From assembly GCA_025267735.1 (NCBI GenBank), contig CM046294.1:34751222-34815221 (forward strand): a DNA stretch of 64,000 nt, read 5' to 3'. Both the position numbers and the translations under genes were made by a program. Positions 12,901 through 27,900 of this stretch are shown piece by piece. The notes beneath the pieces are model-generated. The model did no database searches, was not told the DNA's origin, and saw nothing but the letters and a program-made list of their open reading frames with translations. Source of the stretch: Mactra quadrangularis (Eukaryota; Mollusca; Bivalvia; Venerida; Mactridae). Numbering within the stretch: the stretch's first letter is position 1; the number at the start of each line of letters is the position of its first letter.

Positions 12901-15900
12901 TTACCAAGCAGTGACTTCAAATGTTCAATCAGTATGTTAATTAAGTCAAAATTGCAAACAATGGAAATAATGCTATATTTAATAAGTAACATAAAATTTG
13001 TTCACCAAATTTTATGTGAGGGTAGCCCATGTGTCAAGGATGTTCCCTATTGGTTTTGAGGCCCCTGGGTCAAAGGTCAAGGTCACAGGGGCATCATATG
13101 GAAAAACCTTGTCCGGAAAATAACTAAACAACAATTGTACCTAGGTTCACCAAATTTTATGTGAAAGTAGCCCAAGTGTCAAGAATGTTCCCTAAAGGTT
13201 TTGGGGCCCCTGGGTCCAAGGTCAAGGTCAATGGGACATCATATTGAAAATTTTTATGTGGATTAGCCCATTTGTCAAGGAGTAATGTGTTGATTGCTCT
13301 TTGGTAGAGGATGTTCCATTTTGATTTGGAGACCCCAGGGTCAAAGTCAAAGTCACTGTAACTTATTTTATATTGAAACATTTTCTGGACAATAACTCAA
13401 TAATGATTGTACCTAGGTTCACCAAATTTTATTTAAGGGTAACCTAAATGTCTAGCATATGCCCCTTTGGTTTTAGGCCCCTGGGTCAAAGTTCATGGTC
13501 ACAAGGAAATCATGAGGAAAAACCTTGTCCAACAACCAACTTTATCTTAGATCACCAAATTTTATGTATCATTAGTCTTTGGGTCAAGGGTGTGAACTTT
13601 TGGTTCTGAGGCCCCCGGGTCAAGGTCACTGGAAGTTTGTATGGGAAAACTTTGTGCCGGTGATAACTCAACCATGGCTGTACCTAGGTTCTCAAAATCT
13701 TTGCTTTGGATAGCCCTCCAGTTAAGGATGGGACCTATTCTGAGATCCTGGGGTCATTGGTCAAGGTCACAGGGACTTCATATGATATAGAACACAGCAT
13801 GGACTGCACACGGGCGTATAATGCCAGAAAATATTGTAGATAAATTGAATCACTTACATAATGAATGCTCAGAAAAATTAAGTATGTCACATTTTGATTT
13901 TAACCACAAATTCAAATCAAAACAAATGAACATGCATGTACATCCAGATGTCACTCTCATTGTTTGCTCAGTCTGATTAAAATCCATATTTAATCCTTGG
14001 GTTGGTTTAACATTTTAATTACTTTCTTTAGATAATTTTTTTGTAGTGAAAAATATTATCCTTTGATAAACCTTTATTTTAAAAAAGTTCTTAATAATGC
14101 AAAATGGTGATTTTGTCTACATTTATAATTGTTAGGAGAAATCTGGGATTAGATATATTTAATTAGCTATGTCTCTGCAGAAATGACAAAACATGTCAAA
14201 TCACTTGTCCATAGGACAAGTCATTATCTTATAGATTTCACCAACCCTAATAATGGGTAAGGGATTAGAGGAAACAATAAACTTGACTAAAATTTACTCT
14301 AATAAGTAAGTTAAAACCAATAATAAGTAAGATTATATTGATTTTAATTGTAAAAAAAATACCACAAAAAAAGCCCAACCTACCAACTCGATTTTTTCAG
14401 GAGATGTAAAGGATATTAACTGAGTGCGAGGGTTTTCTGAGTTAGAACAACTTGGCCGCGGACTTCTCGTGAAAACCCGAAAACGCGAAGCGTTTGAGGG
14501 TTTTGAGAAGTCCAAGGCCATGTTGTTTTAACACAGAAAATCAGTAGCACGAGGTTAATATCCGACTTACACAACGATTCGAGTGATTAGTTACACATGT
14601 ACATCGACTGGGCATGGACTACATTTTTTAAAACGAATTTGACTTGGGTGCATCTTTTTCTCTCACCAGCGTTTAAGTGGATCTGAAACTATTAATTAAC
14701 AGATAACGAGCATGGTTTTGAACATATGTTTTAGAATCCGTGACGGTAAATCATATTTGTTAATTTACTTAATTAACAATTAATGCATAAATAAATTTCT
14801 GGATTTCTTTATTGTTTATTTTTTATTTAGGCTTGTATTTTGTTCTTATTCAATGTCTTCATATCATTTTTGATAATTACGCAATTTTTACGTTTTTTCA
14901 CATACTTATTCTCGATCTTATCTAATTTGGTAGTAATATCTTTAAGTCAATGAAGCAGAATTTGAAGTATTTTATGTGGTTAGCATCACTGCTAACATCA
15001 TTACGTGAATGAATACATCATATTCATATTTCATTTCTTTTGAAGAAATCCAAAGTTCTGTTTATATTTTCGAAACGAATTAAGTTTTGTTATTAACATT
15101 TTATGGAATTAAAATAAGTTTTGTATTAAATACAATATATCAAAATTAAACAGTTTGTGTTTATTTTAAATTCTAAATTTACACGAATTAAAATTTCATG
15201 AGGGCAGGTATTTCTTTTTCACGTGGCCGGGTTGATATCTAAATATCAACTCCCTCACGTGAAAAAGAACAACTCGCTCTCGTCAAATCTTTTGTTTTAC
15301 TAGGTGATTCCGAAATATATTAACCCATGTTAAACAAAGGAAGCGGTGTGTAAGATACCAGAAACATAACTAATTTTTTTAGGCCTAACTACATACCGTT
15401 GTACTGAATCTGACTGGGCATGTCTGTCGAATGTCAATTCGCAACAGTTTGTGATGCGTTTCAAAATATGTCACTAAGACATGAATAGCTTATGCAATCC
15501 ATGTCAAAAATGGCTTATAGTTAAAAATACACTCATGAATGGATACATTTTGGAAATTTCAGGGGGGTCCGCATCCCCTCCAACCCCATGCTGGATCCAC
15601 CCATGGTTTGTAAAGGGGAGGTTACTCTAAATTCTCAAGTTAAAGTTCTGATAGTTTGTCATACTCATTTTGCTGAGAGTATTAAAAGTGGAAAATATTT
15701 ATTTATGTACCTAGTACAGTATATTTTTATATTATCTTTTTACTTCAATTTTGAATGTTTGAATTATTTCCGATTATGATAAAACTCAAGAGCTGATTTC
15801 CTGGTTTTAAGTATGAGGATAAATTACAAATGAATTAATAGTTAGTTTGTATGTGGTCCATGTTTGTTAATAGTTCTGTTTATAAGCTCCTGACCGTAGA

Positions 15901-18900
15901 ATGGGTATTTTGGGACTTGGTTGTTATGGCCATGCATTACCTGTATATATGTACATACTGCTTGGATAAGAAGGAAAATGTTTTGATTTATTGACTGGTT
16001 GCCTAACAAATTTAGTTGTTTCATATCTCAGTCTATCAGGCATTGGTTGATACACATGTGACATTACTCTTTATCTTTACTTGTTCAAGGAAAATTTGAA
16101 GAGGAGATAAAATATCCTTATTGTTGCATGACTGATAACATATGAGGATCTATAGACTTTACAGTTAACTTGTATTATAATGAGCATCAAGTCATTTGTA
16201 AGTCTTTGAATGTCTGACTAATCCTAGCCTTAGAACAATATAGACAAAGTTGCTCATGGAAAGAAGATTATATAATAAATGGGTTTAAACCAGCAGATAT
16301 ATATATGGCTATACCTGGTAATGTTAAGTTCCACTATAGACAACCTTAGTTATTATAATATCATGGGATTTTGACACTATAGTCTTATAAAGTCTCAAAT
16401 GATTAATTTTAGAAAATAAAGATCATTGATTTTGATGTTTCTTATAATGGAATTAATCTGCATGTTTACTTTCTGTCACAGAATCTGTTACAGAGTGCTA
16501 TCACATTAAAGTGCTACATAACATTTGCCAGACTTCAACTTGGTGAATTTGCGACTAGCTGATAACTTGATTCTTGAGTTAGCATTAGCAAACAAGATTT
16601 TCTTATTTGTCATAGGTTTTTCAACCATTTAAAATGGTTGCTTCCAAGGTGTACAGATTCCTTTTCACAACTTCTGAGATTCCCAATAATAAATGACTGA
16701 TTTAAATCCCTGATTGTCTCCAAGTACTATAAAGTTAGTACTCTTGGGTGATTATTCATTTACATGTATATATTTTACACATGTACTTGGTTCAAGAGGT
16801 AACAATTTAACATTTGTTTGTGGAGGTCACACAGTAAATTATTTCATATATCTGGGATGGTCCAAGCTAGAATTTTATAAGCATTTACGCTTTAAGCCAC
16901 ATGATTCATATTTTCTCAAAACTAGAGATTACTGAACAAACACTTCTATGAAATTTTATTTCTTTTATGTACACAAATGTATTTCCTTATTAGGCTATTA
17001 CATGTACTCAAGTATACCTATTGTTTACATTGTATTTTTTACATATCTAAGTTTAGTATGTATAATGAATGCCCAATAATGCATTGCTGCTATTCTTTGT
17101 AATTGAGATATATTTTAAAGTTGTCTGTCAATGCTTTGATAATTGCTTCCTGGTTCATTAATCATTTTGCTATCAGATTAACAATTTCAAATATTTTAAG
17201 TTTCAAGCTTGATTATTTTAAGCTTGATTATAATTTTTAAGATAGAAGACGGTCTTTACTTCATGTTTTTAAGATTTATTATTTTTGCATATTAAAAATG
17301 TGAGGAACATGTAAAAAATTGAGAAAGTTTGTTCTCATACACTGGTTTACAGTCTGTCAACATTTCTGAGCACTGTTCTCTCTGTAACTCTTCTGTCTTT
17401 CTCTATTTTTTGGCCTATGGAAATAGCCGAGTGATTACAATTAGAGAGTGTCAGTTCAGAATAAAGTCCGTTATACGGTTTGGTAGGCGATATAGTTCCG
17501 TTCCCGATACACGCGTTATATACTGTTGAAAAATAACAAAGTTGAACTCAATTATTTTTCATACATAGAATTATTCATGATAAAATTTGAAAATCTTATG
17601 CAATATGAAAAATGTTCTCTTGATAATGACTATTTAGTAGGGTTCATGTTTTAAGTTAACAAATTATATGTCAGGCAATCTTTGTACTATAAATTATACT
17701 AGACCAATTTATCTGCTAATAAGACCACCCCGCTAATAAGATCAATTTTTAAAAGAATGGTCAGTGGTCTTAATAGAGAGGTTCCAGTGTAAATCATATT
17801 GAAACTGTTAAACCTTGTTATTATTTTATGATTCATGCAATCATGATGACTGTATAAAAGTACATCCTTAAAAAAAGAAGATAAATTTATGTGAGATTAT
17901 TGGCTTAAAATTTATCAAAGGCAATATAATTTGTTTATCCTGTCTCTTGTTAAGCGAATCATTTATTAAAAAAAGATTGACTCACAATTTTATCTTAAAA
18001 TCTCGAGTTTTTTTATTATTTTTTTTTAAATATTATAATACATATATATATTTTATAAGTTCATAATCAATCATATAGTTGTCTGTTTTTTTGTTTTTGT
18101 TAATGTATACAAGGCGTCAATGAAAACTTACCACTTACATGAATCTAAATTAAAAAAAAATTAAAACACAAATATGAAAATTTTATATGATTTTTACATG
18201 GGGTTTCCCCATGTTTAGTAGTGGACTGTGGCAAATCCACATCAAAATTTGTCGCGGACGATTACCTTCGGTTGTGTGCGCGCAAATAAAGGGATAATTA
18301 CCACTGCAATTAATATAGTCCGCATTACGCGTTAACAAGCGGACAACAAGAAGCACGTGTTTATCTTATCTAGTTTATGCAAGGTATAGGTCCCTTGTAT
18401 GGCTTCCATGAGTTGTATATACGGCCATATACTCTACCAAAACCCCATGTCTGACAGCGCTATCGGCGCTTTGATAAATATAATATTGGAAAACAGGATT
18501 TTTCTTTGCAAGTACAGAATCTAAGCATAAGCAGATCAACTCCTCAAAACAAGAGGACCACCTTGAAAAGAAAGTCAAGGACCTAAGTTAGCGGGTATGT
18601 TCTCCCTCAGCATCGAGCACAGCTCAACATCTACGTCTCATACTCTGTATTAGACGTGGGGTTCTGTAGTGGGGTATTGCATCCCACTCCTGTCAGTGTT
18701 TGTATTAGTTGCTTCAGATTATTGATGTGACATCTGCCGTCATAAACCCTTTCAACCAAGTTGGTACTAAAGATGCTCTACAGGGTTTAAGTCGAACTGA
18801 ATGCTGGCCAAGGCAGTTTGTGGACAGTATTTTCCTGCAGGAAATCTTGTGTAATGCGAGCTGAGTGGGGCCGTGCATTGTCTTGCTGGAGAGTGTTGAC

Positions 18901-21900
18901 ATCAGCCTGGAGATAAATGAAAGAAGAACTTAACTGGCCTCAGAACATTAATAATGTGTCTAAACAGTCAGTTTTCCAGGCAAAACAAAAAGTGGGGTCT
19001 TGTGCCTCCAAGAAATGCCTCCCCACATGATGACACTACCACCACTCCAGCATGCAGCCTGTCGAGCGAAACAATCCGTATAACGTTCTCTACCACGTCT
19101 CCATACATCCTTTGCCTGTCAAACATATTCAGACAAAATCGAGACTCATCCGTGAATACAACACTCTGCCACAGTCTCTGTATTCATCGTTGTTGTTGAG
19201 TACACCAATCAATGCTGATTTGACATCGTTGCAGAGTCAAAACGTCACCCAAATATGCACGCCGTAATCTCAGGTTAAAAGTTTTCAAACGGCGACAAAC
19301 GTGACAAACTGCACTTATTCTTTTGTTAAAGATTCCAAAAGTCCCACTGGCCGTTTTGTAGGCGGTCTGAATCTATCATGGAGCTTTGAGACATGGCAAT
19401 AGATGCATATACAGTGGTTTTTTCTTTGCCTGTTGACAAACTCTCATTAAGGAACAAATGATTTACACAAACTACTGGATAAATGTCCTCCTTACTGAAA
19501 ATCTCATTTTGCATGCACAGTCTGGGACTCAAACATCTTAAATTGATTTAGATTCTTTTTGGCAGCAGTAACAACATGTGTATGCCAAAAATGTGTCTGT
19601 GTTAAGATTTAACTACACTTCAATACTATTATCATAAAGTGAGAGTTGGTAGGGTGGTTAGTTTTCTTTGACACTGACTATATATTATATCCTTTTGATT
19701 GTTATTCTGATTGGTTTTCACAAATTTATTTGATTGATCATTTTTTGATAAAAAATGTTGATACCTTGCAATGATTCTGTCTTGTTGAATCTAACAGTGA
19801 CTTGATCTTTGATTTTGTCTACCTAACCTGGTTTGAGTGTGGAGGTTCTAGGTTTCAGTCCTGACCATTTAGAGGGAAAGTGTGACTATAAAATTTTATA
19901 GAATGACAATCTGTACCTAAATTTTGTAAAGTTTGAATCTACATAACATTGGCTACTTTTACATGGACAGTAATCATTTGGGAAATTATAAAAAAAGAAA
20001 TATAAATATTGGATTCAAAACTATAAATTTGGTATAAGGGTCTTTAAAACTGATCATTCTGTCCCAATGGGATATCTTCATTTTTCTGAAAATTGCTAAA
20101 TGACTTGATTGTTCATGATGAAATATTAAACTCTGAATAAAAGAAAAATCTGCTAAAAATGTCAGTAAAATGATCCCAATTGAAAATGACCTAAATTCAA
20201 CATTTTAATTTGTGGTTCACTTGATCCACTGTGGGTGTTGATAAAAATGGAGTTATGTAATAATGTTCAGTTTAACATTTTGTATCATCTTTGATACTTG
20301 ATGCAAGAACTGTAATATTATCCGCGTATTACTTGAATGATATAACAAAATTTGTTGAATCTCAATTTGTTGAAGGCAAATAGTAGAAAAATTTCCCAAC
20401 AAAGACAAAGACACATAGTTCAAGCATGACACCTTATTAACATCTCATACATATAACTAGGCTGGCTTGTGTTGTCGTTGTTTGAATTTGTTCATGAAAG
20501 TATAATTTCTAGCGATGCAAATTTTGCTAGATGGCACTGTTTATTATATAAAAACTCGCCTTCACTCTCCACCATAGACTCTCAGCGGCCTTCAATACCT
20601 TTTGTCTACGACGAATCTTGTCGATTCCAAGATTAAATAAATCAGAGACATATACAACAATTCCCTTAATAAATTGAGAAAAATCATTTAAATTTATACA
20701 TTAAGGAATTGTTTATAATTAACAAAGTCGAGGCCGTGGCGTAGAGGTTAGCACGTCTGACTTGGTCCGGAGGTCGCGGGTTCGAAACCCGGTTGCGGCA
20801 GGTCATACCCTATACATGAGTTGTTGGCCTCGTGGTACTAGGTAAGTTAGTACTGGTGATAGAAAAGTGTCCAGGAAACCCATAGTAGAAAGAGCTGTAT
20901 ATGACCTATATATGTGTTGAATGCGACATTAAAAAAACAAAAACAACTTGCCTGTCCAGAGTAAAACTCCGCCCACAAAAAATATTTAATCGAGTAAATA
21001 ATGGTCACATACTCTTATCGTTTCTTAACTCAAATTCAGTTTCTATATGCCTCGCTAGCTTTGTTCTTTATTATTTAATTCTTAACAGTCTGTAATCTCA
21101 GCTCCTGTGGAGTCTATTTAATATTTTTTTGCAGCAATTAAAATTGATTTTTTTGTCCTTTGTTTGGTGATTTTAAATCAGGAGGTCCTAGGTTCAATTC
21201 CTGGCTATGGCAGGTTATACCCTTCCATGAAAATTTAATATTTTATGCCAAAATAAGTAAAAAAAGTCAATGAGAAACTTCTTTCTCCACAGAGGAAGTT
21301 TATGATTAAATTTTTTAGTTAATACATTTGTATAGAGTATCAAAACTTTTTTCATTTAATATCATAATTTATCAGACTGCCTGCATGAAACAAAACCACA
21401 CTGACACTGTATGAACAAATATATAAAACTTAATGATATTTTAGACATGTTTCATAGACAAATGGTAGCCATTTTTTCTTGGATTTCCTTGTTCTCACCA
21501 AAGAAATTATTTTTATGTCTGATTATTTAAAAACTTATAACAACATTTTTGGTATAGAACTCATTTTGTGACTTGTTTTGGTCTTGTTACTTCCAAAGTG
21601 AGCCACATTTTTTGACACATAGCTACTCTTCTATAACAGTTCTGCTTATCTAAAGGATAAGTTTAAGTTACTTGTATGAAGTACATGTATTGGTTACCTG
21701 AGCTAATTTAGCTGACTGAGTCTATTTTATTCTCTATATCAGAGGTTTTGTTTTAGTTGATGCCTCTGATCTAAAGCTTGTATTTGGTATACATACAGAC
21801 AGGTTTAGCTATGATGTACTCTGGATTTTAATTTTGTACAATACTTAGTCATTTGTAACAGTTTATTTAATGAGTTTATATATTTTGTTTCCTTCACTGC

Positions 21901-24900
21901 ATACGTCAGATAATACGTTTTACTTCAACTATAAATCTACTAAATTGGATGTTAAATCAAAATTGTCAAATTTTAGTATGAACTTTTACTAACTTGAGTT
22001 TATTTAGTAAAAGTTAAATGTGTGTGGTTTAATCTTATTGAACATAAATTTAAATGAATTTGTTGTTTTTTTCAAAGAGGAAACTCATTTATTTTGTAAT
22101 TAAAAATTAAGTATAATTTTGACAAATGATGACTGTTGATGTATGTTTTATAACAATATGATGAACTGTTTGATTCAAACTTACAATTGTCATGTTTAAT
22201 TCAGGTATAAACAATTGTGAAATAATGACTTGTAACGTCACCAGTTGCTATAGAAACAGTTTGTCTCGTGTTAGAAATAATTCAGTTGATATTAATTCTA
22301 ATTGTGATAAAAGGAACAAGTGTGTCAAATGTAAGAAGGATCCTGGGATTATTTCCATTGAGAAACATAGGAATAAAATTGTGTCACATCACAAAAGAAA
22401 ATATTGCTTTTCAATTTGGTATGTTATTTTGTCTATAAATCATTCATTGCTTTAAAGTTCTTGAGCATTAACCCAATTAATTATGTTAAATAGAAATGGG
22501 GAAAATTATCAACTAGCCCAACTAAACTAACATCCATAAAAAATGCCTCACCTAAAAAGAGCAACAACTTCAACCTTACCTACTATATCTATGTCATTTC
22601 TTGTACTCTGTAGTACTTTCACTTGTGTAAGCTATTGAAGCATGAACTTTTGCCTGCTTACATTGCGTTGGCCAAAGCCAAGGTCACCCACACATTTTGC
22701 ATGTGCACCTCGTGCACTCTTCCCACGTGGTTATTTCGGTCAAAATTACACATTTGAAATCATTTCTTGATTTACACGCAAGAATTCATAGCAATATTTG
22801 AAAAAATTTCAATTTTCGAAATGCCAAGGCTAAATGTCGAAGAAAGGGGAGAGCTTTGGGGATGCTGGAAAGCGGGTTATCTCAAAATCAGGTGGCTAGA
22901 CGTTTAAACATCACCATGTCGACAATAGTTCGTCTTGTTCGACGTGTAGAAGCAACAGGTAATGTGTCGGATAGGCCCCGACCTGGTGCTCCTCGTGTGA
23001 TGTCAGTCAGGCAGGACACGTTTATCCATCAACGTCATTTGCGCAACCGTTTTGTCACTGCGCAATCCATGAGGTCACTGATTATAGGCAATGGGGGCCG
23101 GGCTATAAGCTGTAATATGGTAAAGAGACGTCTTAGGGAGTGGGGAATTTCATGTAGACGACCGCACCGTGGTGTAGTGATGACAGAGCATCACTGCCGG
23201 GAACGTCTGCTTTGGGTGCGAAACAATGTCAGAAGACGTTGAAGTGATGTGTTTTTTTGTGACGAATCTCGCTTTAATATTCCCAATGCCGAGGGTCTTG
23301 TACGCGTTTACTGCCGACGTTATGAACATAACACCCGTTATTGCTTGCAAGAGCACAACCGTTTTGGTGGGGGTTGTGTTTTGGTTTAGGCAGCTATAAA
23401 TCATACCTTTAAAAGTGATTTGGTTGTTATAAACGGAAATTTAAACGCCAGAGGGTATGTGGAACAGGTTCTTGGCCCAATGATCATTCCGATGTTCCAG
23501 CGACGTCCTGGCCTTACGTTTCAACATGACAACCCCTGACCCCACACAGCCAGATTCACTAGAAACTTCCTCAGGGACAATGATATTGACGTTTTGCCAT
23601 GGCCAGCTTTATCTCCAGACTGCAACCCCATTGAGCACATGTGAGACGTCCTTGGACGTCGTGTACGTCAACGCGACCCACATCCAGAAAAAGTCCAACA
23701 ATTGATAAATGCTCTTCATGAAGAATGGGCCCGTATTCCACGTTATCTTTTACGTAATCTGTGTGGATCCATGGGTCGAAGACTGCAGGCTGTGATCGGA
23801 AGTCAGGGTGGTCATACTCGATATTTATAAAATTGTGTAGGTGGGTTGAAAAGTCTGTGTTTTAGCCGTATTATGTTCACTTTAAATTAGATATCCAGTA
23901 AAAGGGTTTCGAATATCCCCCAAGTTTATTTCTGAATAAAAAAAATTTGCATTAAATATTATTTTTATGAAATATGACATTGCAAGGACAGGTGAGGCGT
24001 TTTTTATAGACGTCAGTTTATTTATGAAATAAGGTTTTTTCTCTAGCTCTAATTTATTTTCACTAGTCCTGGACATTCAGGTTTGTGTGTTAAGGTGATG
24101 ACTTTCTTGATCATACATGTACTCATATATAAAATATTGTTAGAATTTATTCAACTGTCAGTGGTGCATACATTAACCGGCAGCTGCCATATGTACTTTA
24201 TGGATCGTGAGTACAGAAGTACTGTAGTGAATAATGTAAGTCAGCAGGGTAATGTATGAGCCATTCATTACAAAATTTACCAGTATACATATATGTCAGA
24301 TCACAGAGAGTTAATTGATTTTAATGTTCAGTCTAGACCAGCACAGTTTTTTATGTTTATTTTAAAGTTGAATTCCCCTCATAAGCTTGATGTGACATTG
24401 TGATATTTTACAGCAACAATTCCTTGACAGAATATTGTGACTAGTTTAAATAGTCTAATATTGAATTATGGGTTCTAGTCATGCACATGTTAGTGTCTGT
24501 GGCAGTTTTCTGTTGATGTAATTTCATGACTGCTTAATGTTATACTAATAGACTATGTGAATGTCTACATGAATTATTGTTGTTACTTTTGTATTGTTAT
24601 TGTTGAATGTCTACACAAATTAATGTTGTTACTTTTGTATTGTTATTGTTGAATGTCTACACAAATTAATGTTGTTACTTTTGTATTGTTATTGTTGAAT
24701 TTTATTAAACTGTCAATAGTGCATTCATAAACCATGCTGATTTAAATATTTACTACAATAATTCTGTTTGCATGACTGATAAAAAAGATATCCTCATTAT
24801 TGGCATATATGAATGAAGATTATGAAATAATTATTGAGTATTTAAATCAGCAGGGTTAATGTATGGGCCAATGACAGTTGCATAAAATTTAACAATAATG

Positions 24901-27900
24901 TAAATGTCTACTAATTGTTGTTGCTTTTTTTAATCTGTTTGTTTTGTTTTGTTTGTTTTTGTTCGGTTTAACACTGTAGCAACACATTGTATGGGTCATA
25001 TAACGGAGGTCAGTCACCCTACTCACTCCTCCTGGAAAGGCTAAATCTCTGGATTTAGCTGTTAACCAACTACTAAGTGCATACTTTTGTCAGTGACTGA
25101 CAACTACCCTACATAATTAAAAATCATTGGTAGGAGGGAGAATGGCCATAGAAATAATTTCATGACCAAGCTCCACAAAAGTATGCCCTGCCCGGGAATC
25201 GAATCCTGACGACCACTCGATCAGTAGACTTGCGTGCTACTAACTGAGCTAGCCGGCCGGATTTTAATCTGTTTAGAGTAAATACTACATGTATGTTATG
25301 AAGCAATTATTTGCTAAAATTCTAAGATAGGATGAAAAAAATTGAGGAAGAAAATAAGAGGCCATGTACAAATTTATTTGATGCAGACTTTGAAAGAAAG
25401 TATTTTCTGCCTACAAAGCATATTTTACTAAGTCTTTGAAAGGAAAGATAAAAAATGGCAATTTCACTTGAACTCTTATACTGGTGATGAGATCAACCCA
25501 TTCTATAATATTGTATGGTTGGAACTGATAAGAGATTGTGTGAACTTTTAAAGTTCTTGTATGTATCAATTATGCAGAGGTTCTAGTATTATATATTCTA
25601 TTAATTACCTAGTTAACCTGAGTCTATATTGGGTCCTTCATTTTCAATCAATAGAGTTAGTACATTGAACATCTCAGCCTTACTTTTCTGTATGATTATT
25701 TACAGTGTTGACATCAAGTTATGAGTAAATTGATTTTTTCTTTAACTGAGTCTTATTATCTTTTAGAATATACACTGGAACCCCTCTATTAAGACCACTG
25801 ACCGATCTTTTAAAAAGTGGTCTTATTAGCGGGGCGGTCTTATTAGCGGATAAATTGGTCTAGCTAAATTCATAGTACAAAGACTGCCTGACAAATACTT
25901 TGTTAACTTAAAACAAGGACCCTATATAACATGCTATATAGAGTCCTTGCTTAAAAGAATCATTTGAAAGCGTAGTGGGTGTAAGAGCTTTTACTAATTA
26001 GTCATTATCAAGAGAACACTTTTCACATTGCATAAGATTTTCAAATTTTAACATGAATAATTCTATGTATGAAAAATAATTGAGTTTAACTTTGTTATTT
26101 TTCAACATTATATACCGCCTGTATCGGCGATCACGTACGGAAATGAACTATATCGCCTACCGGACCGTATAACAGATTTTATTCAGTACTGATGCCTTCA
26201 GATCGTAATAACTAGGCTATTTCCGTAGGCCGAAAAAACAACAGAGTTTAGATTAGACCAACAACATATATTTGATCTTTCTGTCGAATTTACTCTCAAG
26301 AGCTTCTATTTCGGATTTGCTATACTCAAAACACTTAAACTTGTACCACATTAACAATTTGACATTAAAAATGTATTTGTATCACGTGACGCGTCTACTT
26401 TCGTTTTCGAGCAATTTTGTTGTTTTATCAAAATTCAATAGATTCAATTTAAATGGTCAGTATTGGGATCTCAGATTGACATCTTTTGTTTACGAACAAT
26501 GGGTGCAGCGTATTATCTACACAGGTGTGAAAAACATAATTATACCATAGTCAGACTGCTGGTCGCTCACAGAATATTTCGCGAATTTTAAGTGGTCTTT
26601 TTAGCGGGGTCAAAATGCACGGATTTAAAGCGTTTTGTCAGCAAGTAGTGGTCATATTACGGAGTAGCGGGGTGGTCCTAATTTCGGGGTTAAAGACGAC
26701 TAAATACAGAGCAAAAAAATTGTTCTTTTCAAAACCGGTCTTTTTAGCGGAGTGGTCCTTGAATCGTGGTGGTCTTTAAGCGAAGTTCCAGTGTATAACA
26801 ATAGAAATGCATTGTACTGTAAGAAAAAGAACTGCTATAATAGATTCCGTTAATTCTCTAATAAATGTCCCAGTCCCCACATAAATAAAGAGTATATTAC
26901 TACAATGTCCTTTAAATACAACAGAGTAAATCTACAGTATATGCACTGGAAATACTTATGATGCTTATTTTCTGGGATCTATGTTGAAATTGAAACCATT
27001 TTGGTAAGTTGTTCTTTTTTATATGCCCGTTTTGAAAAAAACGGACATATTTTGTTATGTTGTTGTCCGTCTTTCTGTACGTCCGTCCGTCCGTCTGTAT
27101 GTCCGTGGACAATTGCTTGTCCGGATGATAACTTAAGAAAGGATGTACCTAGGTTCCTTAAATTTTCTGTGTGGATAGCCTTTGGGTGGAGGAGGTTCCC
27201 TATTGATATTGAGACCCCAGGGTCAAAGGTCAAGGTCACTGGGACTTAAAATATGAAAACCTTGTTCGGACCATAACTCAACACGACTGTATCTAGGTTC
27301 ACCAAATTTTATGTGAGAGTAGCCCATGTGTCAAGGATGTTCCCTGTTGGTTTTGGGGTCCCTGGGTCAAAGGTCAAGGTCACAGGGGCATCATATGGAA
27401 AAAACCTTGTCCGGACATTAACTGAACAACCAATGTACCTAGGTTCACCAAATTTTATGTGAGAGTAGCCCATGTGTCAAGGATATGCCCTATTGGTTTT
27501 GGGGCACCTTTGTCAAAGGTCAAGGTTGCATGGGCATCATATTGAAAGACCTTGTCCGGACAATAACTGAACAACCAATGTACCTAGGTTCACAAAATTT
27601 TATGTGATATATGTGTCAAGAATGTTCCCTATTGGTTTTGGGGCCCCTGGGTCAAAGGTCAAGGTTACATGGGCATCATATTGAAAAACCTTGTCTGGAC
27701 AATAACTGAACAACCAATGTACCTAGGTTCACCACATTTTTTGTGAGAGTAGCCCATTGTCAAGAATGTGCCCTAATGGTTTTGAGGCCCCAGGGTCAAA
27801 GGTCAAGGTCACAGGGGCATCATATGGAAAAACCTTGTCCGGACAATAACTGAACAACCAATGCACCTAGGTTCACCAAATTTTATGTGAGAGTAGCCCA

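Larger units (their letters stand above)
11128..15380. mobile_element. 4.25-kb insertion with 8-bp target duplication
   Basis: Flanked by the direct repeat AGGCCTAA at 11120-11127 and 15381-15388. Removing 4253 bp plus one flank copy rejoins sequence colinear with the uninterrupted relative at 57060-57110. Ends are AT-rich (TAAAAAATAG... and ...CTAATTTTTTT), weakly inverted. An 8-bp duplication suits hAT-type insertion. Carries a satellite array, a hairpin MITE and a CACGTG hairpin. No transposase seen. Confidence 0.6.

Noticed and set aside
11541..13381. Open frames of 65-125 codons with repeated [22 protein letters not shown] text
   Set aside because: They are translations of the satellite-like repeat unit, occur in several arrays and on both strands, and have no start context or domain.
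20733..20803. Functional tRNA
   Set aside because: Acceptor ends pair and TTCGAAA loop is present, but the anticodon stem fails and a SINE body with A-rich tail follows directly.
26272..26550. 92-codon frame as the transposase of the CACTG element
   Set aside because: Too short, no catalytic motif, and AT-driven amino acid content.
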